A DNA stretch of 21,737 nt, taken from contig LUCW03001068.1 of NCBI GenBank assembly GCA_001586965.3, forward strand, positions 1 to 21,737. Direction: 5' to 3'. The stretch is from Sphaeroforma sirkka. Lineage: Eukaryota; Opisthokonta; Ichthyosporea; Ichthyophonida. This document shows, piece after piece, positions 11,198 to 20,578 of this stretch. The stretch's first letter is position 1. Every line of letters starts with the position of its first letter. The notes under the pieces are model-generated. The model made no database searches. It was given only the letters and a program-made list of their open reading frames with translations, and was not told the DNA's origin. The translations under genes were made by a program, and so were the position numbers.

Positions 11198-12089
11198 GAA
11201 ACCATTTGCACAGCGCAAATTGGTTGTGTTATTAATAGGAAATTAACTATTCGTTAGACTACCTTTAATGTGGAGAATTGAATACGCTTGATGGGATATA
11301 TATTTACCATCACATCGTCTTTTCATATTCGTACGTGGACTCGTGTATAACATACAATTTGAAATAGTCCATATTTAAAAAAATAAAATAGAAAGTCCTA
11401 CATATGTGTAGTGCTCGCTTTGAACCTTTGAAGTGAACCTATATATATGGCAATTCTATTTATAGTAAGCTAGCATATATGACATCATATATTTTCAGAT
11501 CTGATTGATGAGTATGTTGAATATATTCTAATGCACTTCTCGAAGCATATTTATTTATGTAAATATTATCTGTGGCATGTACAGCACTTTGCAACATGCA
11601 TGTAATAATAGACAAAACTATTGGTAGAATAGCAAGGAGACAGTTCCCAATATATATGATATTTTCCTTAAAAGTACCTTTATCAATCATACAATACGGA
11701 TACGAAACGTACTCACAAATTTCCAGTTTGGCATAGTCTTGAATTATATGCGAAGTATATAGTATCACCATCTTCGTAAGTATACCAGCATCGCACCTGC
11801 AGTAATGGGCCAGACTCAAGGGAAAACAGTCGCTCATAAGCGATTGACCTCAAAAGAACACAAACAGAGGTGAGATTGTGATATATATGATTGTATTTGT
11901 ATTGTAACTGAGACTACTACGAATAATGTTTTTTATATTACCGAACAAACGAATATTTTCATATATGATATTGAGTACTGTTATACATCAACTATGGCAC
12001 ATGTTCTCCTAAACTATTGGCATGCCTAATAAAGTATGGATATAACAGGTCTATATGATACATACGTACCAGAAAAAAGAACGATATAA

Positions 12090-12090
<1 letters not shown>
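11198..12090. other. AT-rich spacer; one unsupported minus-strand ORF
   Basis: This is a non-repetitive island between satellite blocks. The only open stretch of note is on the minus strand, 11460-11837 (125 codons from ATG). It contains a hydrophobic segment of about 20 residues around positions 60-82 (IGNCLLAILPIVLSIITCML) but no family motif, no visible promoter and no clear poly(A) context. It may be chance or an exon of an unrecognised gene. A small bulged hairpin (ACCATTTGC...GCAAATTGGT) lies at about 11202-11226. Confidence 0.4.
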
Positions 12091-12095
<5 letters not shown>

Positions 12096-12142
<47 letters not shown>

Positions 12143-12175
12143 ATAAATATATAAAAATATATAATATATATATAT

Positions 12176-12234
<59 letters not shown>

Positions 12235-12402
12235 TATATATATAATCATATAGTATACATAATACATACAATAATATATAATACATATATATAATATATA
12301 TATATATATATGCACATATATATATATTATTATATATATATGTACAGATTATAGTCATATATACATATGTATTCAGTCATATCATCACATACATAGCATG
12401 TA

Positions 12403-12435
<33 letters not shown>

Positions 12436-12634
12436 ATATGTAATATATATATGCTACTATATATATTTGTACATTTGTTTTTATTTAAAATATGTAATAC
12501 GCATATATATATATATGTATATATATGTTTACATATATTAATGATGATTGATATGCTTACGTTTTGTTTATGTGATTATTATTTGTGTGCATTATGCATG
12601 CATGCATGCATATGTGTGTATGTGTTCAATAATA

Positions 12635-12696
<62 letters not shown>

Positions 12697-12754
12697 TACA
12701 TGTGGATATTTGCATATATGCTTGTATCGTTATCTGCATTTAGTATGTATATAC

Positions 12755-12851
<97 letters not shown>

Positions 12852-12870
12852 TATAATGTATGTATGTATG
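12096..12870. repeat. (TA)n microsatellites upstream of the CBS gene
   Basis: Long TA runs lie at about 12098-12130, 12180-12226, 12638-12692, 12757-12776 and 12779-12846. Short ATGCATGC and TATG repeats occur between them (12597-12610, 12856-12872). They form the 5' side of the first recognisable CBS exon. No promoter or upstream exon could be identified through them. Confidence 0.95.
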
Positions 12871-13037
12871 TATATATATGTATTTTTTGTTTTTTGTATT
12901 GATGGTGTATGTATATACATGTCTGTATGTTTTAATGTACATGTATATGTGATGTATGAATATATGGTTGTTTGTCTGTTAATATTGATGTATGTATGTA
13001 TGTACAACTCCAGCAACGTAGGTACACTATTCACAAC

Positions 13038-13369
13038 ATGACTTGTATATCTGTCCTATTCATCACGTGCTGTGCCAGATTAGAGAACAGACATTGGCGG
13101 CTTGAAGTCGGCCCTGACCAGGCGCCTGAGGGCAGGCGGGAGGCCCCATTTCAACTGCGTAAGGTTTCACTGGCGACATTCCTCGACTCCCAATTGAGAG
13201 ATATTATAGTGATACCATCAACTGCTACTGTGGGGGAAGCGATGCAGATATTACAGGTGAGTGTGTGTACTTTGTATTGTATGTAGATGTGACTCTGTGC
13301 GTACATGATGTGCGAGCCTGTTGGATTGTAACTTATATATACAGAAGCAAAACACAGACATACACACAA

Positions 13370-13421
<52 letters not shown>

Positions 13422-14229
13422 CAGATACGGTAATTAATCCGTCTTAGGGTGGGCGTCTTCTCCTCGATAAATCGTTCGAAATGCCTTCCCATCGGAATCA
13501 TATTTTTTGTTGAACGATTTATCGAGGAGAAGACGCTCACCCTAGGTTGCAATAATTTACGTATCTGTTGATTGAACGGCGTTGAGAAAGACATTGATAT
13601 GACGATAAAGAATATATATATATATATTTTCAAGTGTTTATCAATCATTATGAAATTATTTTTTTGAACACCCAATTTGGATCTGTTGCGTGACATGGTA
13701 CATCATTAAATCGGCCTTCAACGGCAAAGGCGGTCGATAATTTCAATTCTGGAACCTATCCAGACGTTTATATATACATGTCAAGTCTATTCTAACTCAA
13801 AGACTTATTTATTCTCATTTACTGGTATGTGTCCTATTCGTAACACTACTATATTCCTCGCATGGCTCATTTGGATGAGTGACATTATAACAGGACCACA
13901 AAATCCACTCAGCACCGGTAGCGGACAATAGTAACGGCAGTAGTAGCGGCAAGTACAAAGGGATACTGAACATCAGAGATTTGGCGGGCTTTGTGCTTCA
14001 ACACGGCAGCGGTTCATCAGGCTTACCGTATGAGACGTTTAGTGTTGGTTATGTATATGCATTGTAATACATGGTAGTGCAATGTGTTTTTCTGTTCTCA
14101 AGCAATAGTTATGTATATCTAATGCTATACTTCTATATATTTATAAACACATCTATACATATACATATATATAAACATACATACATATATATGTATATAT
14201 ATATATACTTGTACTGATACTTAAAACTT

Positions 14230-14291
<62 letters not shown>

Positions 14292-14293
14292 AC

Positions 14294-14343
<50 letters not shown>

Positions 14344-14423
14344 ATATATATATGGATATAATATGTATATGTATGTATGTATTTAATATAATTATATATA
14401 TATATATATATTATTGTGTATAT

Positions 14424-14462
<39 letters not shown>

Positions 14463-17295
14463 ATGATGTGTATATATGTATGTATGTACGCATGTACATG
14501 TATACGTATTTGAATATAAAACATAATGAGTATGTTAAAATATATCAGGTGTACTTACAGATGCATAGAAATATATTTGATGACTGTATAAAATACTGTT
14601 GAAGTAGCATCTTTTTAGTGTCCTATTTCAAACTGATCAACACTCGCATCGCACTACTTTAATTGGCTCAGAATACAATACGTTAAGCTCACGCAACGAA
14701 ACCTCACACCTGTCTAATCTGCAGTCGTGCTAGGTTTTCCCTTCATAACCAGGTTTTTATTGCCACCTCTGATACACAGGAATTCCTCTGCGACGGAAGT
14801 TGTCGTAGACTCTCTGCTATCCGTACTCGATGCGAACAAAACTATCACAGTCCACCGACAAGACACACTGTACAACGTGGTCAAGATGGTGAGTGAACTG
14901 CCACAGCTTAAAGTATATGTACTCTATTGTGGTTTATAGCAGCATCCATAGCAACATAAATGGCAACATACAAATCGACATACATAACAGCATGCATAAC
15001 AATATACAAATCAACATGGAAAGCAACATACATAGCAACGTACAAAGTATCATACATAGTATCATACATAGCAACGTACAAAGTATCATGCATAGTAACA
15101 TACACACCATGTAACAACATTAAACTTCTATATGAACACGCGCATACATCCACATAGTCAAAACACAACTCATCAGATACACACATACATATGAACACTC
15201 TACACACACGCAGATGAATAAGCACCGTGTACATCGCCTGATGGTGGTCAACAAAGACGAGCAACTCGTGGGTGTCATCAGTCAGTTTGGCCTACTGCGT
15301 GTGCTGTATGAGAACATAGACGCCCTTTATAACTCACCCGACAGTCCCATATCAGCGTTTGGGTTGAGGAAAGAAGTTGTGACGGTACAAGAGGTATGTC
15401 ATATATACACAGAGAGGTATATATATATATATATATATATAGTCTATATAGTCTATATATAATTACATTTCTCTGTATGCGTAATTTAACGTCTTCATGA
15501 GAATATGCGTTTGCAAAATAATAAATGGCAATGTCTTTGTTGATATTGGTTAGGATACTCTTCACAATCACACAATGGATGCATGAACGTGTATAGTTTA
15601 CGACACGAATTCGCAACATATGTCCTTCGCGTTTCTCCACTCGAGTTCCACTTGATCGACGTTTGCGCCACGTATAAAAACGTTAGGGGTTTTTTTTTCT
15701 CGTTGCCAATACACCGAGTGGCTGTTGACTCACTTCTTGTCACTTCGGTTATATACACTACCGACAAACAGAACGATATGCTGCTGGAGGCAGTGGAGAG
15801 GATGACATCGCTCAGTCTCAGTGTGGTGGGGGTGGTCAATATATCTGGGAAGCTTGTGGGGGAATTCAGCATGGCTGAGGTATGGCTTCTGATGCTAGTT
15901 TATATATAGTGTATGTATATACAGTATTTATATATGAAGTTATTAACTGATATGTTCGATGGTATGGTATGTATATATATATAGCGTATGTGTTTAGTAA
16001 ACTTTATCTAGTGATCAATTCATTCCGTTTAGGGATCCAGAGTTGTCATAAATAACAATACATTTCGGTAAACTTGTACTATTTGACCCGTTGTTGGTAT
16101 CGTTACTATTTCTTATAGACTTCTCGCGGAAGCTCAAAATAGACGTTACGCTGAACAGCTGTCATTTTGAAGTGAAAATGAAATGGTCCTGGTAATCCTA
16201 TATCACCAAACAAATACATTATGTTGAAATTCAGGTGATTATTGTGCAATATAAGTTTATTTTCAAATTACCTACCCAGAAAAACTGTATATAAATCCGT
16301 CTTTCAAATTGTCCTTTATCCAGATGCGAGCGCTAGAATCGGAACAGGCCAACCGACTGACAGAGTTCCGACTTACTGATGTCATCACAGACCAGGTACA
16401 TTTAGTATCGTATGGCAGATAAGAATAAGACTGTGGTATATGGTGTATGGTAAATTGTAAGTATGTATGTATGTGTATAGCCTTAGATATTGGTTCGGAA
16501 TGTATTCTATGGATATATACATTTGTATATGTTATTTATAGTAATTGGTAGTGTGTTATGGCAGGCAAGGTTGGCGTTTGTGATGGACGGTATGGCTATA
16601 TATGTGTGTATATCTTAGATATAGGCATGCATACATATATACGTGTATTAGTATACTCATGTATACGTATACCAATACATGCATTTATACGTATATCAAT
16701 ACACACATGTATACATGTATCAATACACGCATTCATACGTATATCAGTACACGCATGTATACATGTATCAATACACGCATTTATATATATATATCAATAC
16801 AATGAAAACATTAATGTAAACATGTTTTTAAAAATACACACTTTTATGTGTATATCAATACAAAGAAAACATGCACGTAAGCGTATATCAATACATATAT
16901 GTATCGAGCTTGTTACTGCGGTCTTGTCGCTACATAACGTAGCAGCGATTGATATATACTCTCGAAGTGAGTGCTAGTTTTTCTTATCACAACTGATCTG
17001 ATAAAACCCTAGAATCCTAAAACCCTAAACCCTAAACCCCAATGACTAGTGCTGCAGCACTAACCAACCTACCATTCGCGTACCCTGTGTCCCTGTCCCA
17101 TTGCAGGATGTACTAACGATAGAACCCACACAATCACTGAGAGAGGTCATCGAGCTGCTATACGAACGGAGCAAACGGAGAGCGTTCATCACCGAGGGCG
17201 TAGACCCTCCGGCCCATTATGGCCAGATTGTGGGTGTGGTCACACTCACGGACCTTTTAAATCTGCTGTTTAACTCGCCCATGGGTGTGTACTGA
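13038..17295 (+). CDS. four-CBS-domain protein, AMPK/SNF1 gamma-subunit-like (spliced)
   Basis: Exons from splice sites, phase and domain continuity: 13038-13256, 13894-14027, 14780-14888, 15214-15393, 15646-15879, 16324-16395, 17107-17295; 378 aa. All introns are GT..AG. Phases are 0, 2, 0, 0, 0, 0. CBS modules: CBS1 about 54-108, CBS2 137-190, CBS3 241-296, CBS4 311-372. The core residue that binds nucleotide ribose in AMPK gamma is Asp102 in CBS1 (LNIRDL) and Asp365 in CBS4 (TLTDLL), but Gly180 in CBS2 and Glu292 in CBS3. Two sites may therefore bind adenine nucleotides. Four CBS domains in about 330-380 aa is the layout of AMPK gamma/Snf4, an energy sensor. A different CBS family (plant CBSX or SDS23-like) is possible. 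Uncertain: the 5' end, since ATG 13038 is in frame but AG at 13078 after a pyrimidine run may be an acceptor from an unseen exon; and the start of exon 5, whose first 25 residues look unlike CBS. Confidence 0.85.
13374..13421. repeat. (CA)n(TA)n compound microsatellite in CBS intron 1
   Basis: A (CA)n run of about 13 units is followed directly by about 10 TA units. It ends exactly where the outer arm of the foldback at 13422 begins. Confidence 0.95.
13422..13567. repeat. 146-bp foldback (inverted repeat) inside CBS intron 1
   Basis: The arms are 13422-13477 and 13512-13567, with a 34-nt loop (13478-13511). The inner 33 positions (13445-13477 against 13512-13544) are complementary throughout except one G/T pair (13452/13537), which would be G-U in RNA. 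The core includes CTCCTCGATAAATCGTTC. The next 15 positions on each side pair only partly. The outermost 8 (CAGATACG, 13422-13429; CGTATCTG, 13560-13567) are again perfect and in exact register. No coding potential, poly-A tail or clear target-site duplication is seen. As RNA it would be a stable hairpin. Candidates are a miRNA or hairpin-siRNA precursor, or a foldback/MITE-type element. Confidence 0.9.
14158..14480. repeat. CA/TA microsatellites in CBS intron 2
   Basis: (CA)n at 14231-14248 runs into (TA)n at 14249-14286. Further TA runs lie at about 14300-14341, 14394-14410 and 14426-14460. They occupy much of the 752-nt intron 2. Confidence 0.95.
14937..15112. repeat. 12-nt minisatellite in CBS intron 3
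   Basis: This is a degenerate tandem repeat of about 12 nt (type AGCAACATACAT, with variants AGTATCATACAT and AGCAACGTACAA). Because the period is a multiple of three, frames stay open and give false peptides such as repeating Ser-Asn-Ile-His. It lies between the donor at 14889 and the acceptor before 15214, so it is intronic. Confidence 0.85.
16651..16800. repeat. 24-nt minisatellite with alternating unit types in CBS intron 5/6 region
   Basis: Clear 24-nt units lie at 16677-16700, 16701-16724, 16725-16748 and 16749-16772, flanked by 26-nt variants (16651-16676, 16773-16798). Units alternate between a form with CGTATATCAAT and a form with CATGTATCAAT, so the higher-order period is 48 nt. 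Weaker related units ending in GTATATCAATACA continue to about 16893. The array lies in intron 6 (16396-17106). The translated Ile/His-rich ORF over it is an artefact of the period. Confidence 0.9.
17004..17040. repeat. interstitial telomere-like CCCTAAA tract
   Basis: Within intron 6, two adjacent CCCTAAA units are preceded by a variant (CCTAAAA) and by CCCTAGAAT, and followed by CCCC. The complementary strand reads TTTAGGG, the heptameric telomere repeat known from plants and several protists. It is short and degenerate and lies 66 nt before the last CBS exon. Confidence 0.75.
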
Positions 17296-17553
17296 TATGG
17301 GAAAAGGGTACAGGTATTGCCCTGAAATGCAGTGAGTCGGGTCATGGGCATATTCTCGCAATACTACTACGGGGTGGGCGTCCCGGTGCGTATAGAAAAG
17401 TAGTTACAGTTTGTAAGAGGTTGGAGAGGGATAGCAAATCCTCGCTAGCCATAAGCTACAGACGAACTCCACTGTCAAGTACAAGTATACACTCCGAACC
17501 TACAGTCAGTTGTGTATGTATTGTTTGCCATGTGTAATACTGAAGTCTGCAAG

Positions 17554-17594
17554 GGGAACCGTTTTTTTATTTCATAAAAAATTGAACGGTTTCC
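17554..17594 (+). other. hairpin downstream of the CBS gene
   Basis: Arms GGGAACCGTT (17554-17563) and AACGGTTTCC (17585-17594) pair over ten positions with one G-U. A second T/A stem (TTTTTAT against ATAAAAA) stacks above a 3-nt bulge. It lies about 260 nt after the stop codon, so it could sit in the 3'UTR. No protein-binding motif is recognised. Confidence 0.55.
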
Positions 17595-17794
17595 AATGCC
17601 ATGCATTGAAACGCGTTTAGTTTGAGAATATGATCAGATATCGGAGAGCCCTAAACAAATACAGAGGAGTATGACGGGTCTCTCGGTGTTTCAGCTGTAG
17701 TATTTATGCCGAAACGGAATACAAGAGCCGGTTCAGTCACCTAGTTCAAACTAATTAAAGTAGAGTAGTTCGAATTCGAAATCAATAGAAAAAG

Positions 17795-17796
<2 letters not shown>

Positions 17797-17862
<66 letters not shown>

Positions 17863-17907
17863 ATGTATATATATATATATGTATACATATATACATATAT
17901 ATATATA

Positions 17908-17971
<64 letters not shown>
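17797..17971. repeat. TA/GT microsatellite cluster
   Basis: (TA)n at 17797-17826 is followed by (GT)n, by ATGT tetramers (17845-17868), and by a long pure TA run at about 17918-17970. Confidence 0.95.
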
Positions 17972-17974
<3 letters not shown>

Positions 17975-19036
17975 GAAGAACAAAGTGAAAATATCAAATG
18001 ACGCTTCCCACACTGGAAATGCGATCCGCAACAACACAATCTGTTGGTCAAGATAAGCAGCTACCGATACAATCAACAGAATGCAACGGCAGTATATATC
18101 TGTGTTGATATATGTCCACTGGAGAGTCTATCCCATGAACGTTCTTTGAAGCTTAGAACGATTGCAGATGTCTCTCATTGCAAGCACACCGCCCTAACCA
18201 GATGCGATCAGATCTCCATGATATACTATTGTTAGTGAATGAATACCTGTAGGATATCTGTAGAAGTTCTTGAGAACGGATCGCCTGAAGGTATATTTCA
18301 TAGACGGGCCTGGGAATATTCTTGTACAATGTTATTTCTCCATAGAGATTACCAGTTCTACAATCTTCCGCAGTTAATCTATGCACGAGAAAGTACTACA
18401 GTGCCATGTGCATCACCCAGCAATAAGGAATACCCGGCAACTACAACTGAAAACATGCAGACGTGGATCGGTAAATAGTACATATACGGCGCTACATTAA
18501 AAGGTACTAGTATTTATTTACTGTACATACCTATAGGTTTCCAAAAAACAACGTGTGCTGTTCTTAGGTCTCTTGGTGTACACACAAAACCAAAATATAA
18601 ACTGCACAACTCGTCCCGGCGTAAATACCTCTCTCTCTCTCTCTCGCTCCGACATACATAGATTATAAATCCCCTACAGCCACTAAATACATACTGATAC
18701 TGGCCACCTCCCACAACCAGCACAACTCTGGGAATTGCCCACCAAAATACTCTTTTTTAGTACTTGTGCTTTGAAAAAAATGAGCTTCGACCCGGCTTAG
18801 CCCCAGCGGTCGCCGACTGCTGAGGCGCCGTCGATTCGACCGGCCGTATTGTTTTTTTTTTGTTTTTTTTAAATATATATATATATTGATATATATTTAC
18901 ATAGGCACAGTGAGTCTGTGAGAGAAGGCTATCCTTTCATGATTTATATTGTTTTTTAAAAACAATATACAAAGTTATTTCTGCATCAGTGGAGTAGAAC
19001 ATTCACTACGTTACCTGTAGTCCACAGAGAATAGAG

Positions 19037-19100
19037 ATGACTCATGCATCACACTACACAAAATCAATGACTCATCACAACAACTGTTGTGATGAGTCAT
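19037..19100. promoter_or_regulatory. cluster of three GCN4/AP-1-type sites, two in a perfect palindrome
   Basis: ATGACTCAT, the full nine-base palindromic consensus of GCN4/AP-1 bZIP factors, occurs at 19037-19045 and 19067-19075. ATGAGTCAT (the same site with the other central base) occurs at 19092-19100. The last two sit at the ends of a perfect inverted repeat: arms ATGACTCATCACAACA (19067-19082) and its complement (19085-19100), separated by AC. The cluster lies 122-185 bp upstream of a TATA-like box and about 370-430 bp upstream of the YccF start codon. Binding by a bZIP regulator is inferred from the motif only. Confidence 0.6.
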
Positions 19101-19221
19101 CAACGCAGCTCTAATACAATGAACAGTCTCGCAGTAAATATAGTCAGCAGCACAGCAGTGAGTGTGACTGTGACTGTATCAATATTTTTTAATAGAATAA
19201 AGCGTATGTCCCACAAGAATC

Positions 19222-19231
19222 TATAAAAATA
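19222..19231 (+). promoter_or_regulatory. TATA-like box of the YccF gene
   Basis: TATAAAAATA followed by a GC-containing stretch (AGCCCCCAGG) lies 246 nt upstream of the chosen ATG at 19468. It would give a 5' leader of roughly 210 nt. The order bZIP sites, then TATA, then ORF supports a promoter here, but AT richness lowers specificity. Confidence 0.45.
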
Positions 19232-19467
19232 AGCCCCCAGGTACATCCGAATAGAACTTCAATATCGAACCCCTTCTCTCTCTCGCTCTCCACATTTATG
19301 TATATACTTTCTGTGTGGGAGAGATACAGCCGACCCTGCCGCTTGATGCTACTTCAACAGTCCTTGGAGTGGCCATTGTCATTTAAAAATTGGACCCGGT
19401 TAGCCTGCCTATACCCATAACATACTATCATATCAACCACAAGTCTTCCAGCTCAAGAAATAGCAAC

Positions 19468-19981
19468 ATGACGTACAATGAGCATGGTAGTGAGGGTGAC
19501 AAAGACAGGAATGATTCCTCTTCGAGCATAACAGAGATTGGATATTCAACCAACTATCCTCCGACTGCACCTTCTCCGACAGAAGGTAGGCGACGCCAAG
19601 ATCCAGTACCACCGTCCTACCAGGTAAGTTTATGGAGTCTGTTACAAGAAGATATATACCTATGAGTTCACATATTGTTCGCGCAGGAAGAGAACACACG
19701 CTCTCTGCCCACATCGTGGTGTCACCATGAATATATATTGTGCTAGAGTTAACGAAGGATATTCTAGTTTACATTAGCTTTTGTATTCAACACCTCTTCT
19801 CTGCGGCATACTTGTGTACAGGACAGTTTCATGCACAAAGGAACAGAGACCCCCTCTGGTCCAGTTAGCAACGGAGCTAGTTCATCAGGTATGTTCTGCT
19901 CTTTGTCTTTGACAGTACATTCATAGATTGTAAATATTTAAAGTATACACCCAATAAAGTGTACGTATACACAGGAACACA

Positions 19982-20036
<55 letters not shown>

Positions 20037-20546
20037 CATATATACACACATATATATATATATATTATATATCCATATATATATATATATATATATATTT
20101 ATATTTAAATATAAAAGTATATAAATATGCATTTATATATACGAATACATATGCATGTATATGTAGGTATATACAATATATATATATATGTATGTGTGTG
20201 TGTGTGTGTGTGCATGTGCGTACGATGTTGAAGATATATTTAGATATATATAGATATACCTTCATGTAGATATATGTATGTTTATATCAATATTTATATA
20301 TACATATATTCATATATACACACACGTTTATATATATCTATATACATATGCATATGTATATATATATACATAATGTTTATATAATGTTATGTTGTATGAA
20401 ATATATATATTTATATATATAAATATATATGTATAATATTTATATCATGTATGATATATATAAATATATCTATATTATGTAATATTATATCTATAAATAT
20501 ACATATGTATTTATCTACATATCTACATACAATATATATAGGGATA

Positions 20547-20578
<32 letters not shown>

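Larger units (their letters stand above)
17296..19036. other. spacer between the CBS and YccF genes, including the CBS 3'UTR
   Basis: The first few hundred bases must include the 3'UTR of the CBS gene, but I see no AATAAA close to its stop. A hairpin is at 17554-17594. (TA)n runs occupy about 17797-17971, with (GT)n and (ATGT)n at 17826-17868. 18000-18480 is less repetitive and has three overlapping short ORFs (60-79 codons) on both strands without recognisable content. A (CT)n run is at 18629-18646. A GC-rich patch is at 18786-18848. A 25-nt palindrome is at 18945-18969. Confidence 0.6.

Noticed and set aside
12451..13041. 196-codon ORF leading into the first CBS exon
   Set aside because: It is in a (TA)n and ATGT repeat region and runs in a different frame from the CBS exon. 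It does not provide a believable N-terminus.
13974..14069. Reading CBS exon 2 to its stop after [12 protein letters not shown]
   Set aside because: The donor GTATGA at 14028 is phase 2 and matches the phase 2 acceptor at 14779, joining CBS1 to CBS2 without loss. Reading through would truncate the protein.
14893..15264. Ser-Asn-Ile-His repeat peptide and its antisense counterpart
   Set aside because: Produced by a 12-nt minisatellite within intron 3 of the CBS gene. Flanking splice sites and CBS2 continuity show the region is removed.
16558..16977. 139-codon ORF with His/Ile/Ser repeats
   Set aside because: It arises from the 24-nt minisatellite, whose period is a multiple of three. It lies in intron 6 of the CBS gene.
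18044..18478. Plus-strand ORFs of 63 and 79 codons and an antisense 77-codon ORF as possible exons
   Set aside because: No family motif, no clear pairing of splice phases and overlapping openness on both strands. Insufficient support.
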